Shown here one piece after another: positions 23,001 to 33,770 of a stretch of DNA of 64,000 nt. A model generated the notes under the pieces. It saw only the letters and a program-made list of their open reading frames with translations, had not been told where the DNA came from and did not search any database. Every line of letters begins with the position of its first letter. Position 1 is the stretch's first letter. The translations under genes and the position numbers were made by a program. Source of the stretch: Spinacia oleracea (taxonomy: Eukaryota > Streptophyta > Magnoliopsida > Caryophyllales > Amaranthaceae); contig NC_079489.1 in NCBI RefSeq assembly GCF_020520425.1, positions 18,562,001-18,626,000 on the forward strand. Reading direction: 5' to 3'.

Positions 23001-24077
23001 GTCAAATCTTTTGGCTTCCTCAGAAATGAAGAGGAATCTTGTATATACAAGAAGTTGAGTGGGAGTAGTATTGCTTTCCTAGTCTTGTATGTGGATGACA
23101 TACTTCTCATAGGAAACGACAAGACCATGCTTGAGTCAGTCAAGGAATGGCTTAAAAGTTGTTTTTCCATGAAAGACCTAGGAGAAGCTGAATACATCTT
23201 GGGAATAAGGATCCATAGAGATAGATCCAAAAGGCTGATTGGACTTAGCCAAGAGACTTATATTGATAAGGTTCTTGCAAGGTTCAAGCTGGAAAACTCC
23301 AAAAGAGGTTTCATTCCCATGCAACATGGCATTTCACTTGGCAAGACTCAGTGTCCTTCGACACCTGATGAGGTCAAGCGCATGAGTAATGTTCCTTATG
23401 CCTCTGCAGTAGGGTCCATTATGTATGCCATGGTATGCACTCGACCGGATGTTGCATATGCTTTGAGTATGTGCAGCAGATACCAGTCAAACCCAGGAGA
23501 GGCGCACTGGATGGCAGCAAAGAATATCCTTAAGTACTTAAGAAGGACTAAGGATGATTTCTTGGTCTATGGTGGAGATAATGAGTTGGTTGCCACTGGA
23601 TACACCGATGCAAGCTTCCAAAGTGACAAAGATGATTTTCGATCACAATCTGGTTTCATATTTTGTCTAAATGGAGGGGCTGTGAGCTGGAAGAGTTCTA
23701 AGCAGAGTACCATCGCAGATTCTACAACAGAGGCTGAGTATATTGCAGCAAGTGATGCAGCAAAAGAAGCTGTTTGGATCAAAAAGTTCATTAGTGAACT
23801 TGGTGTAGTTCCTAGCATTGAAAATGGCATCGAGTTGTATTGTGACAACAATGGTGCCATTTCCCAGTCCAAGGAACCCAGATCGCACCAAAAATCCAAA
23901 CATGTGCTCAGGAGATTCCATCTTATTCGAGAGATCGTTGAAAGAGGGGATGTGAAAGTAAGCAAGGTTCATACTGAGGATAACGTGGCTGATCCTCTGA
24001 CTAAACCGCTTGCTCAACCTAAGCATGAGAGTCATACTAGGTCTATGGGGCTTAGGCATATGGGAGAATGGCTTTAG
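20040..24077 (+). CDS. Copia gag-pol polyprotein (retroelement)
   Basis: A single frame of about 1345 residues from the Met that opens MSGANNSTFNLRPLIEKDKL. Order: gag; CCHC knuckle (CYHCHKIGHWKRNC); aspartic protease (WVFDTACGSHI); GAG-pre-integrase (HCRLGHISSKR); integrase core (HTDVCGPM to PQLNGVSERRNRT); reverse transcriptase (KARLVAKGF, YVDDILLIGND); RNase H (STTEAEYIAAS). Protease and integrase before RT define Ty1/copia. It looks whole and belongs to the element, not to a host pathway. Confidence 0.95.
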   Translation: MSGANNSTFNLRPLIEKDKLNATNFLQWQMAVRIVLRAEGKESVLDNPLPEPLPENATAAQKRARQTLEDNSLQVTCLMLACMEPEYQKRFDGLDAYSIIQQLKTLFQKNARLERFEANCKLLDSKLEEGKPVGPHVFDLIGHFQTMEKLGFPYPKDLATDIVIRSLPEDFHNFKLNFYMQGGEATLQELHGSLIQAERNLPSKPKHKDVLMVSKGKQFKKKGAPMKKNKGKVVANENSSTKPKATPKAKVAAQHECYHCHKIGHWKRNCPKYLEDKKTGALTSGIYVIEVNLATTASWVFDTACGSHIIGNVQGLKRSRSLSKGEVDLRVGNGARVAALAVGDYSLRLPSGLILELYNCYYVPVITKNIISIPILDSEGFSFQIMNNCCSAYLNGMFYVSAKLSNGLYVLDLQNHIYHIENKKHKPNDLNPTYLWHCRLGHISSKRIEKLHKDGILKSFDFESFEVCEFCLMGKMTKSPFTGSSERANDLLALIHTDVCGPMSTLARGGYGYFITFTDDVSRFGYVYLMRHKSESFEKFKEFQNEVQNQLGKKIKALRSDRGGEYLSQEFGDHLKDCGILSQLTPPGTPQLNGVSERRNRTLLDMVRSMMSLANLPASFWGFALETAAFTLNRAPSKAVEKTPYEMLTGKVPKLSFLRTWGCEVYVKRLLSDKLSPKSDKCLFVDYPKQTKGYYFYNQSENKVFVARDGVFLENEFISRKTSGSNVYLEEIRDEQQMDEVHTSSETTQHENAQEAVHSIHAPSTVPLGDNPCEVPQPNEVETSPVVPQRRSSRTVIPSKRYIDFLLTESSEIEILEHEEPISYTNALTSQDSEKWLEAMRSEMDSMFENQVWDLVALPDGVKPIGCKWIFKLKKDKDGNIDVFKARLVAKGFRKIHGIDYDETFSPVAMLKSIRIILAIAAFHDYEIWQMDVKTAFLNGFLKEDVYMTQPQGFEDPNSPRKVCKLKKSIYGLKQASRSWNLRFDEAVKSFGFLRNEEESCIYKKLSGSSIAFLVLYVDDILLIGNDKTMLESVKEWLKSCFSMKDLGEAEYILGIRIHRDRSKRLIGLSQETYIDKVLARFKLENSKRGFIPMQHGISLGKTQCPSTPDEVKRMSNVPYASAVGSIMYAMVCTRPDVAYALSMCSRYQSNPGEAHWMAAKNILKYLRRTKDDFLVYGGDNELVATGYTDASFQSDKDDFRSQSGFIFCLNGGAVSWKSSKQSTIADSTTEAEYIAASDAAKEAVWIKKFISELGVVPSIENGIELYCDNNGAISQSKEPRSHQKSKHVLRRFHLIREIVERGDVKVSKVHTEDNVADPLTKPLAQPKHESHTRSMGLRHMGEWL

Positions 24078-24840
24078 TTTGTTTACTTTATGTTTACAAT
24101 TGTAAAGACATTTATTATGTTTTGAATGTTTATCAATAAAAGTTCATTCTTATTTAATTGTTTGGTTTAGTATTAAATAAAATGTCCAAATAACTTGTGT
24201 TTTTCAAATAGGATTATCGAAAACGTTTTGATAATGGAACCCTATAAAGTGAACTGAAATCACAACTTATTAAGTCCCTAGTCTGAATCACTAAATTGGA
24301 CATAAGTGATTTATGAGAAGACTAGCATGTAATTAATTGATAGTGCAGTTCCATGGGCTATGGAGACATAGGGATGTCTAATTGATTATATGGATGTGTA
24401 CTTGATGCATTGAGACTTGACCTAACTAGATTCTAAAAGTAGAATCAAAATTCTATATTTAGTGGATTCCTTAGACATGAGTATGTCTTAATAACCATGA
24501 GACAATTAGTTTAACCTTGACTCTGTTAAACGTCGCGCCGTAAAAGGAGGTTATAAAAGCAGTGATCAGGTGGGCTAAGAATTGAGTGGGAGTTATGGTC
24601 ATACAAGAGTGAATAAGTCCTCCTATTTGATAGGAATGGTGTCTGGGCCTCTTGATGAGCGAGAACTGAAAAATTGCATGGCCATGCGGAATGGGATTAA
24701 AATGTTAATCTTTATTTGAACAGTTCGAACTCGGCGATCAAGAAACTAGAATTTGAGAATAACAGTGTGTTATCAAATTTTGGCATTAAGAGACTTAAGG
24801 AATTTAGCATTGCTTTCTTGTCTTCGGACAAGTGGGAGAT

Positions 24841-25492
24841 TGAAGGAATTATGTCCTTAGACATTTCCGGCAATTACTAAATACAAATAGGAATTAATTA
24901 TGAAGATAATAAGTTAATTATTTTAGTAATCATATTTGCTTGCTAGGGAATAAATGTGATTAGTAGGACAATATTGATTGGACCTACAACTAAAATAATT
25001 TAATCCTATAAGGTCACACATATAAGCACTAATTGGAATGGGCCCAAAAGGCCCGATGGCAACCGGCCTATTAAGGGAAAGAATGTTGGGCTTTGGTTTT
25101 GTGTTAACCTAAAACTCTCACATTATAATAGTTATAATGTCAGGGATTTAGAAATCACGTTCATTCAATATCTGACAAAAAGGAAAACACAAAAAATCCT
25201 AATTCTAATTCTCTAAACGCCGTACATCCCAAGCAAAGCAAGAGACAGATTGTGATCGTTCTCTTCCGTACTAGCATACGTGGGATTCAATTCGTGCTTG
25301 TGGACTGAGTAGAGGAGCAACAAGTGGGGCTCTAAGATCTTCGAAGCTTGCATACGAACGGGAGAACACGCTTCAAAGGTGATTATTCTTTCGACTTAAT
25401 CTGATCTATACTATTGTTATGCATGAGATCCTGTGATAGATGTTAGGAAATTGTTTCCTGAAATTCCGCTTTATGCATCTATATGTTCTACA
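24841..25492 (+). repeat. 3' LTR of the copia element
   Basis: 652 bp and nearly identical to the 5' LTR. It is preceded by a purine tract (AAGTGGGAG) and followed by target copy GTAAA at 25493-25497. It ends only 70 bp from the stop codon of desaturase copy 2, so it may sit in that gene's 3' UTR or supply its poly(A) signal. Confidence 0.95.
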
Positions 25493-25562
25493 GTAAATAC
25501 ATATCATAGGTCTTCCTTTAATTCGTCGTTAATTAATTAAGCTTTTAGATTAATAGTTAAAC

Positions 25563-28508
25563 TCAAATCTTAACTTGTCTATCATAAATCCAACTAAATG
25601 GAATAGATGGTGCAGCTTGTTTTGCTCTCCCACGAGCCCTTTCTTCAATAATTCTGATTCTTTGGGGTAAACCACATACATACTCCTGAGCTTTTCGCCC
25701 CTCAGATGAAAGGCCTGTGAGCTTCTCAACTTGCCAATAGCCAACCAAATGCTGCATAACATCAGCATAATCCCTAGCAGAGTAAACTCCAAGCCGAGCA
25801 GCAAAATGATCAAACAGATTGTAATCGCAGCCATCATACATGAAATGAGCTGGCATAGAGACCTTCTTCCTCATCATATCAGCAAAAGCAAGGATGGTTG
25901 TATCAGGGTCGATTTCAAACAGTTTCTCCACTATTTTTGAGTAAGCGGTTTCGTGGCGTTTCTCATCTGCAGCAATTAGGCCACATATCTTAGCTAAATT
26001 GATATCACCATGATCTTTGGCAAGTCTTGCTGAGTTTCCGTGTGAAATGAAGGTTGCTCTTTCTCGAAATGATGTGTATATGAATCCCAAATATGGATTG
26101 TTTTCAGCTTTTGGATCCTGCAATACCACATACATCCGCAAACAGTGACAGTTATATATCTGAAAACAGCCATTCCCAACTCTCTGGTGGTTAAGAGGCG
26201 ACTCCAAAAAGTTTTTTTTAGATTTTAAAGTCTTGTGGTGCTAATTAAGTATTCAATTTCATATAACTAATGGGTTATTTGATTGACATCTAAATTTAAA
26301 TATAGGGGAAGTGAAAATTCATGGGAGTTTATAGATTGGATACGTATATAGTTGTTGGTTGACATAAAAAAAAAGTAAAAATAGAGGAATTTGGAATTAA
26401 TGGGAAGTAGGAATTCCTACAAAACATAGTTGTTGTTTTTTTTTTTTTTGAAGGTAAAAATTAGTTCATTGATAAAATATTCATACGACATCTACAATAG
26501 AAATCAAAACTAACAAATACAAAACAATTTGGATCAAACAAAACATAGTTGTTTAAGTGCAAGTAAATTCCTAAAAATTTAATCCCTTCATTTACAACTT
26601 TTATAGGAATTAAATTCTCATGTCAACCAAACAAACTATAACTATATTAAGTGCAAGTAGTATTATTCTTACGAAACTATGTACGAGCATCTATTACTAT
26701 ATACTAAAAGAGACACCAGGAATGACACGTGTCAATTCCTGGTGCGACTTTTTCCCGTCAAAAAACACTTTCCTAAAAAAAATGTATCTGTTTTATTTTA
26801 TTTTTATTCTCTACCTTTTTTTTATAAACTATTTATGTATGGAAACAAAATTTAGTTTATAGATTATGGCAATAATAGATACTCCCTCCGTTCCATAATG
26901 TTCCTCACCTTTCCATTATGCGCGGTCTCCAATGCACTACTTTGACCGTTAAGAATTTTAATTATGTATTAGTAAACATTATAAAAAAATTGATATTTAG
27001 AAAATTTATATTGAAACGAATCTAATGATATCCCACAAGTTAACATTTATACTCTTAATCATACTATTAATTATGGTCAAAGTTTTTAAACTTAAAAAGT
27101 TTGACCATATGAATAGTAAACATGAGGAACATTATGGAACAGATGGAGTACAACATAATAATAATTATTCTAAATTGGTAATATTTCAGTCAAATCACTA
27201 TATTAATAATGGAAAATATATCACTCAATATTTTAGTCAAATTACCACATTAGCATTTTAAATATGCATATTAGATGAATAAATTTAAACGAGTATGTTA
27301 AAAATCTTATAACTATGCAGTAGTTTGGAGATATTCATTTAAATATTTTGTGAAAAAAAAATGATCAAAATCCGTACATGCACGGGATCTAATCTAATAA
27401 AATACTACCATGGAGTTACACTTATTAAGGGTACTATAGGAAAACAACAGTAAACAAGTTATAATAATATTATAATCTCCGGAGATGAAATATCTTACCA
27501 TGCCTGAGCCAATCAAATACTGGATCGTCTTCTCGATGGCTCTCATATCAACACGACCAGAAAGATACAAGTACTTGTTAAGAAGATCACCATGTCTGTT
27601 TTCTTCAGCAGTCCAAGCTCTTGTCCAAGTTGCCCATGGAGTCAGACTTGCGCCTGTTTCATCTCTCACTCCATCCATAGTATTAAGCATAGTTTGGTAA
27701 GTTGGAAGAACTTCTTCAGTTATCATATGTCCTACCAAAACAATATAGTGTTCATCTGGAATCTCCTTGGATCTTTCCTGAATCTCTTTTATTTGGTCAT
27801 AGAAACCTTCTGAAGTTGGATCAGGAAGAAAGTCTTGAGGTTGCCAACTTTTTTCAATAGGCTTCAAATGGATTAGGAGATTTTCTTGTGCCCAATTTTC
27901 CAAGGATTTGAAAATCTCTATCTTTTCTTGTGCCATTGAATGTTTTACTTGCGCATGCATCTCATGTGGAGGACTTAAAGCCTTTTTCAGGTTTTTCGCT
28001 TCTCTACAATATGGAAACTATATGTCATAAATTTGATTATTTAAATATCTGTCTCTTGATCATATCAATCGGCCTTGTGAGTTGTGACTTTCTTAAGCTA
28101 TCAATGACTCACATTCTTTCTAACTTGTATTACCTCTGTTTTATAAAGATTTTTACAGTTACTATTTGTCTATTTGCATAAAAATTAAGACAAAATTAGA
28201 AAATTGGTTGAATATAATAAAAATTGGATAAAGTAAGAGAAATGTGTAAAAAGGTGATTGGTGTAAGAAAAAAATGAATAAAGTAAGAGAAAGTGAGTGA
28301 AAAATTATAAATATTGTGAGGGTAAGAAAGATAAGATAGTAAATTTTCGTGTCGAAAAGTAGAATAAAGCAAACTGTAATGAACATTTTAAAAAGAACCA
28401 ATACGAAAAGTGTAAAGATCTTTATGAAACGGATGTACTAATGTAGTAAGTTACTAAGGGTGCGTTCTATTCAACTTATTTGTGTTGGATTGATCTGAAC
28501 TTATTATC

Positions 28509-28572
<64 letters not shown>

Positions 28573-29389
28573 GGTAAATAAATAGTAAATACATAATAAA
28601 TAATAAATAATAAACAATTAATAATAATTAATAATTAATAATAATAATAATAAATAAGTATAAATAATAAAATAAAATATTTAAGTAATAATAATAATAA
28701 TAATAAAATAAAATAAATAATAAAATAAATAAGAAAACTAATAATATTAATAATAATAAATAATATAAATAATAATATTATTGGAACTTATTGAAACTTA
28801 TCTGAACTTATTAAAACTTATTTGTTAAGGTAAACAAAATGCCCCTAAGTTGTGATGTAGCATAAACACATGATTATAAGTAAACCCTTTAATATTAAAG
28901 CTTAAACCTCCGACCTCCGGATTATATTGATACTTGTGCATCTATATTACAAAATCAAGCTAAACACCGATGCCAATCATTTCGAAACTGAACTTCTCTA
29001 ACATTTTCCTTCTAAATGTATTGTGTACCCCTTCTATTAGTCATGTTAGATATATTGTCAACTATGCTCAAGATCAACCACCAATGTTTACATATAAAAA
29101 CAAACATACAATGATAAAATTGATGACACGAAAGTCAATGTCTTACAAATTTGTGTACACGCCCTTGTGAGTACAACACTGAAATAAATTGTATTCTCTT
29201 AAGGACGTGCATTGTGCGTCAACCAAATTTTAGTGTGGCAAAATCATTTTCCAAAATTGATGTTTAGTATAACGGCAGAGAGAAACCTTACTTAGGAGAG
29301 GAGAAGTTGAGAGAATAAGCCATGCAGAATTTTGGAGCTCTGAAACTGAGAGTGCTCATTGGTGGGAGAGACAGAAAACTTAGAGCCAT
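25563..29389 (-). CDS. Stearoyl-ACP desaturase, copy 2 (3 exons, altered)
   Basis: Plastid acyl-ACP desaturase of the same family as copies 1 and 3. Exons are 29292-29389, 27499-28003 and 25563-26117 with GT/AG borders and intron phases 2 and 0, giving 385 residues. The start is the ATG at 29389 ([21 protein letters not shown]), a plausible Ser-rich transit peptide. Di-iron motifs remain ([41 protein letters not shown]). Changes from copy 3 include GHMITEE for [15 protein letters not shown] for DGRDDNLF, and [10 protein letters not shown] where copy 3 has [13 protein letters not shown], a loss of three residues. There is one extra Ala near the C-terminus. No stop interrupts it. It may be a live but specialised enzyme or a gene starting to decay. 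Intron 2 carries a Helitron. Confidence 0.88.
26435..26537 (-). mobile_element. 5'-truncated LINE-like tail with 16-bp TSD
   Basis: A T run on the plus strand (poly-A of a minus-strand insertion), then TCATACGACATCTACAA. It is flanked by the 16-bp direct repeat ACAAAACATAGTTGTT at 26419-26434 and 26538-26553. The body matches the tail of the insertion at 31971. It lies in intron 2 of desaturase copy 2. Confidence 0.85.
26690..27397 (+). mobile_element. Helitron-like element in intron 2 of desaturase copy 2
   Basis: Starts TCTATTACTATATACTAAAA after an A. It ends with a hairpin (CCGTACATGCACGG), then GATCTAATCTAA before a T, matching the A^T insertion and CTRR end of Helitrons. The palindrome GACACGTGTC lies near the 5' end. 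It is non-autonomous and contains a Stowaway MITE. Assignment is by structure only. Confidence 0.65.
26882..27148. mobile_element. Stowaway MITE nested in the Helitron
   Basis: TA on both sides. The left end is CTCCCTCCGTTCCATAATG, matched by the inverse CATTATGGAACAGATGGAG with small gaps on the right. About 267 bp. Confidence 0.9.
28133..28435. mobile_element. Stowaway-like MITE in intron 1 of desaturase copy 2
   Basis: TA on both sides. Left CCTCTGTTTTATAAAGATTT is matched by right AAGATCTTTATGAAACGGATG in inverse. About 303 bp and non-coding. Confidence 0.75.
28508..28790. repeat. (AAT)n microsatellite and AT-rich low-complexity tract
   Basis: About 20 uninterrupted AAT units, then degenerate AATA/TAAT sequence to about 28790. 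It lies in intron 1 of desaturase copy 2. Confidence 0.9.
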
Positions 29390-29955
29390 TGTTGTTTAAT
29401 TGCTCCTCCTTGTAGACAAGCAGGGAGTTAAATTATGCAATTATACCACGGAGTAATAAGGAACATGTTAGATTTTCGTAATACATCAACAACTCTGTAA
29501 TATATTGTCAACGACTAGCATTCTACAATAAACATCTTTAATACATTAGCAACACCTATAAATATACAGTCAACCACTTACAAATAAACAACATTGCATA
29601 TTAATACTCAATCGTAGAATATACGGACAACGACTAAAACTATACAATCATCATCAATCAATATACTGTCAGTAACTACAAATTACAATCAATTACTAAA
29701 ATTAGTAATATTTTTAATAAAAAAATTTAACTTTTTTTTTATCTGACCACCCTTTGCACCCACGTGGCTCCGCCACTAGTTAAGGACCCCCCAATTCCAA
29801 AATCGTATGGATCCAAAATTTTGGCCCGGTTCTTAACCAGCGGGCCGGGTCTAGTTCTTGAGATTTGGGAACCCTTACCCGATGGGTATGCAAACGGTAT
29901 AACCATTTCTGAACTGGGTACCCTGTGCCATGTAGAAAAACAACTATACAAAGTA

Positions 29956-30281
29956 CTCCCTCCGTCCCGGAATACTTGACCTGTTTTCCTTATCGGGTCG
30001 TCCCTTAATACTTGACTTGTTTCTAAAAATGGAAATATTCTAACAATATTATATTATTTCTCACTCCACCCCTATTAACCCACTTACCCCTACTCCATAC
30101 AAAAAATAATTAAAAATTCAACCTCTACTCTCCCCCAACCCCACCTCTTAACCCACCTCCCACTAACTACATTAAAATAATACCCACTATCAACTACTAC
30201 CTATTAAATTAAATAAGTCAATTCAAGTCCCTTAAACTCTGTGCCGGTCAAACCGGGTCGAGTATTCCGGGACGGAGGGAG
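29956..30281. mobile_element. Stowaway-like MITE
   Basis: TA on both sides and long terminal inverted repeats: CTCCCTCCGTCCCGGAATAC against GTATTCCGGGACGGAGGGAG at the right end. About 326 bp. The 29390-29955 spacer upstream of desaturase copy 2 shows no gene; it ends in a C-rich stretch with a hAT-like end (GTGGCTCCGCCACTAG at about 29764-29779). Confidence 0.85.
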
Positions 30282-30329
30282 TAGAATCTTATGAAGCGAA
30301 TTATATGCCCATCTCCAAAATGTATAATA

Positions 30330-30640
30330 AATTTATTGTACACCATGATAACTTTATCCAATGTTTTGTACTACTACATAACTTTTATCTACTTATTTGT
30401 AACTTTTAAATATGTTTCGGTTAACTTTTATATGATAAAAATAAGTTGATAGAGAAATATTTTAAAGGGTTAAATAATTAATTTTATACATTATTAGTGA
30501 TTATGATAAATATTTTTTTATTACTCCGTAAAATGTAAAATGTTATCACTAAAAAAAATGATAACTTCTACATATATAAGTGTAACTTTTAAGTATTTTT
30601 AGTTAACTTTTATTACGATATATAATATCTATTGTACACC
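30330..30640. repeat. AT-rich MITE, inverted relative of 8935-9165
   Basis: Contains ATTTATTGTACACCATG, TATACATTATTAGTGATTA and GATAACTTCTACATATATAAG, the reverse complement of landmarks in the 8.9-kb copy. The remaining DNA to 31250 is non-coding poly-A/T-rich sequence. Confidence 0.5.
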
Positions 30641-31250
30641 ACTCGTAAATAAAAATTTCTAATAACATTATATGATGTTAGTGGCAGAAACAGGGGTGTC
30701 AAGGGTGGGCCACCGACCAATCGACCATCCCATTTTGTGTAAAAAAACATTAATACCTTATATTTATTAGAAAAAGTAAATTAATATGGGCTAAATAATT
30801 GTTTTACTACCATGTCAACGCATTGTTTAAAACTATCGACATCCCAACACCCCGATTTAAAAATCATGGCTCCCCGCTGCATGAAGTACTTGTATAGTTG
30901 TATTTCATCCATGAGTTCACTGCCTCTGCTTGCATCTTCCATGATTTTTCAGATATGTGGGTTGAAATTTGTAAAAAAAAATTAAAAAAAAAAAAAGAAA
31001 AACTAAACGGAGTAATTAACTTTGCAAAAAAAAAAAATTCATAAATTAATAATTACACGCGTAACACCTCAATTAAAGGCCAAAATGCATGTTTAAGCTC
31101 AACTAGCTCGAGCTTATGTTTTTTTTTTTTTTTTTTAAATCGAGCTTACGCAAATATTAAAAAAAAAAAAAAAAGATAAACTACAAAATCTAAAATATTT
31201 ATTCAACATGTATATGAAGACGGACAGGCTGAGAACGATTTAAGCATGTA

Positions 31251-31521
31251 CTACCTCCGTTCCTAAAAGTTATTTACGCTTTTCGTTTTAGTCCGTTCCT
31301 GAAAGTTCTTTACACTCCTACTTTATTCCATTTTTACTCTTATTTGGCCCACCATAACTTACCCACTCACAATACTTTAATATTAGTTTCCACCCACTCA
31401 CATTGTTGGACAATTTATAGCCACTTATTTTCCATTTGTTACCCCACCATCACATGTTCACCAAAATTCTTTAATTACCGTGCAAATAATAACCGTAAAG
31501 ATCATTTAGGAACGGAGGTAG
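31251..31521. mobile_element. Stowaway-like MITE
   Basis: TA on both sides. CTACCTCCGTTCCTAAAAG on the left against TTTAGGAACGGAGGTAG on the right. About 271 bp. No gene is seen in 31524-31957. Confidence 0.85.
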
Positions 31522-31970
31522 TATAACACTATGTATGTTAATACCATATACGTATAATATACTCGGTACGTAAAAATAATTAAAAAAAAATAATCAGTAC
31601 GTATAGATATGAAGATGGATCACCTTAATAATGGTGGACGGGATTTGGACTACGAAAGGAAGTGATGCATCTTCTTCTACTCAGTACTCAGTAGATGAGA
31701 GTTTGTATGTAGATTTAAAATAATTGGATATATAACTGTGAAATTGTGATGGGGAGAGAAAGTAGTGCGCCTTTAAACTAAAATCAAGATTTGCAGTGTT
31801 TATTTTTACTACAGTAGTGAAGTACTATAGCTTAATGCAAAAGAAAACGACCATTCAACAGATGAAAAGATCGAGCAAGCTAGATTACAAAATTGACCAT
31901 TGTTTAAACACTGTGGGTTTGGTTGGACGAAACATTGATGGTACATTGATATAGTAGTTAGTACACGTAC

Positions 31971-32569
31971 CTTTTTTTTAAAAATAAAATTAATTCATTA
32001 ATAAAAAGTCATACGACATCTACAAAAGAAATCTGAATCTATCAAATACATAACAAATCGAATCAAATAAAACTCGTTTTCTGCAAAACTACGATCATCG
32101 CGCATCGGACATCTTGTATACCCTCTAACACATCGTTGTTTGATACAACCTTCAACGAGGGGGTCTTTTGATCTGTTGTAATTTTGATATTGAATTAAAT
32201 CAGATTCAATTGATTGTAGATGTAGAACAGACATCTACTGCGACACCGCACAAATCTTCATTGCTGAATCAATTTCTCCAGCGAAATTAAATAACATTCT
32301 CCCGCGTACACCAAAAATTTAGGATCCTCTAACCTAAGAAAATTCTCCCTAAAAGGAGAAGAAAAACCCTGTCTTTCGAGGGAGAACAATTCCTCGCACA
32401 AGGAGGAAGTATTATTAAAACCCTAAAACTCAAACAAAATTAGAAAAAGAACAATAAAATAAAAAGATCGGGGCTTTCCACCGATAAAATCGATGGAAGC
32501 CCCTTCAAAATTCACTAATGGAGGCTAGGGTTTGAGAGAGGGAGAGGAAGAGAGAGAGAACGGCCACAG
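31971..32569 (-). mobile_element. LINE-like or SINE-like retroposon, 599 bp
   Basis: A minus-strand insertion with a T run at its low end. It is flanked by near-identical 13-mers TTAGTACACGTAC (31958-31970) and TTAGCGCACGTAC (32570-32582). The inside includes a hairpin-like GGGCTTTCCACCGATAAAATC/GATGGAAGCCCC segment. Its first 100 bp match the truncated copy at 26435, so this is a repeated family. No reverse transcriptase is present. Confidence 0.7.
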
Positions 32570-32859
32570 TTAGCGCACGTACTTGTTTTTATTATAAATG
32601 CGAAATTGGTTTTAACAACCCCTATGGCTTAGACTCTTGAATGCACCCAACATCACAACTTTTGACTAATAGTCAAAACAATATGGTTGCAATTGCGCAA
32701 ACATATCATTAATAACGTCGGACACCTGAGCTTCCGTTAGAAATCCGAGATTTCGTCGGAGCTACAATATTTATATATTTTTTTAAGTGAAAAATTAGAT
32801 TTTATTTGTCCCTTTTGGTTACTTCCTCCATTTCAGAATACTCGCAACGTTTTGAGTTT

Positions 32860-33170
32860 TTATAATATTGTTACAGAGGATCCAGTTAGATTAAAAATGA
32901 ACAGATCAAGAAGGGATTGGACATAAACCAAAGACACTGGGAAACAAAAGAAGACGAAGAATCTGGGGGACAGAATGCCCGAAGAGGGCCAGACGACCAG
33001 AGACAAAGCAACAAAAGATAATCCTGGAAAAGATGTTGGGCATAGAAAACATGCAGGATCTACAAGCATGCCCCGGAGATGAAGATCAGAAACAAGAGGC
33101 AATGTGTTGTGTAGAAGCTTCCAAAGGAAAACTTTAAACCGGGGAAGAACAGACAAACTATGTAGGGTTT
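32860..33170 (-). mobile_element. LINE remnant: reverse-transcriptase zinc-binding domain
   Basis: The minus strand reads LPRFKVFLWKLLHNTLPLVSDLHLRGMLVDPACFLCP, the start of the zf-RVT domain found at the C-terminus of plant L1-type LINE reverse transcriptases. The downstream part is out of step with the family and no RT core is nearby, so this is a short decayed piece. A T run of about 17 bases borders it at about 33166-33182. Confidence 0.7.
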
Positions 33171-33182
33171 TTTTTTTTTTTT

Positions 33183-33770
33183 CCGGCGAGTGTAGTATTT
33201 CGATTTTGAATTCCCCTACGGATTTTGTAGGATTTTGAATTTCGAAGGAGTCGCCACCAAACAATTTTTAAGGGTCCAGTTTGGAAAGACCAAAGTTGAA
33301 TCTTTGTGGATAAGGCATTGAATCTTAGAAATGGATGGGTGAGATCCGGGCAAGGGAACGAGGTGCTTATTTTGCGAGCTTTTAAAATTGTATTCAAATA
33401 CATGACATGAAGCATTTTCGGATACCCTAGTCATGACACTATGTTGGTTTGGACATGCATTTAGGACATAGAATTGCTATTTGTGTGTGATCAGTTTGCT
33501 TTAAAGTTAATTAAAGGAACCTAAGATCGGTTTGTCCAAGAATTATCTTTGTTAAGCGTGATGTAACTTTTGTATTTTGTTGGATTTAGCATGTGAGGTG
33601 ATGAAAGCAATAAACAAGTAGAACGTTACCGCAATAAGTAAAGGAATTATTGAAAATGTGTACAAAACCACATCACCTTAAAATAAGGTGAGTAAAGAGT
33701 GCGGAATTGAAATGGCAAGAATAAAGTTGCGATATTGAAATTGCGGTATTTAAATGCGATATCCACTACT
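33183..33770. repeat. Probable gypsy-type LTR fragment
   Basis: The phrase GGAGTCGCCACCAAACAATT followed by GGGTCCAGTTTGGAAAG resembles the start of Ogre/Tat-type gypsy LTRs. This is from memory. No partner LTR or coding part was found. It is a broken fossil of unknown age. Confidence 0.35.

Larger units (their letters stand above)
17105..25492 (+). mobile_element. Ty1/copia LTR retrotransposon, looks whole and young
   Basis: Two LTRs (17105-17751 and 24841-25492) with TSD GTAAA on both sides. The primer binding site TGGTATCAG starts at 17753, a polypurine tract precedes the 3' LTR, and one gag-pol frame spans 20040-24077. A 2.3-kb leader without genes lies between LTR and gag. The LTRs differ by about three substitutions and one 5-bp indel. 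That is about 0.5% divergence, suggesting an insertion age of a few hundred thousand years at usual plant LTR rates (inference). Confidence 0.95.

Noticed and set aside
30674-30882. Possible hAT MITE (AGTGGCAGAAAC on the left, GGCTCCCCGCTGCA on the right)
   Set aside because: Ends match poorly and no 8-bp target duplication is visible.
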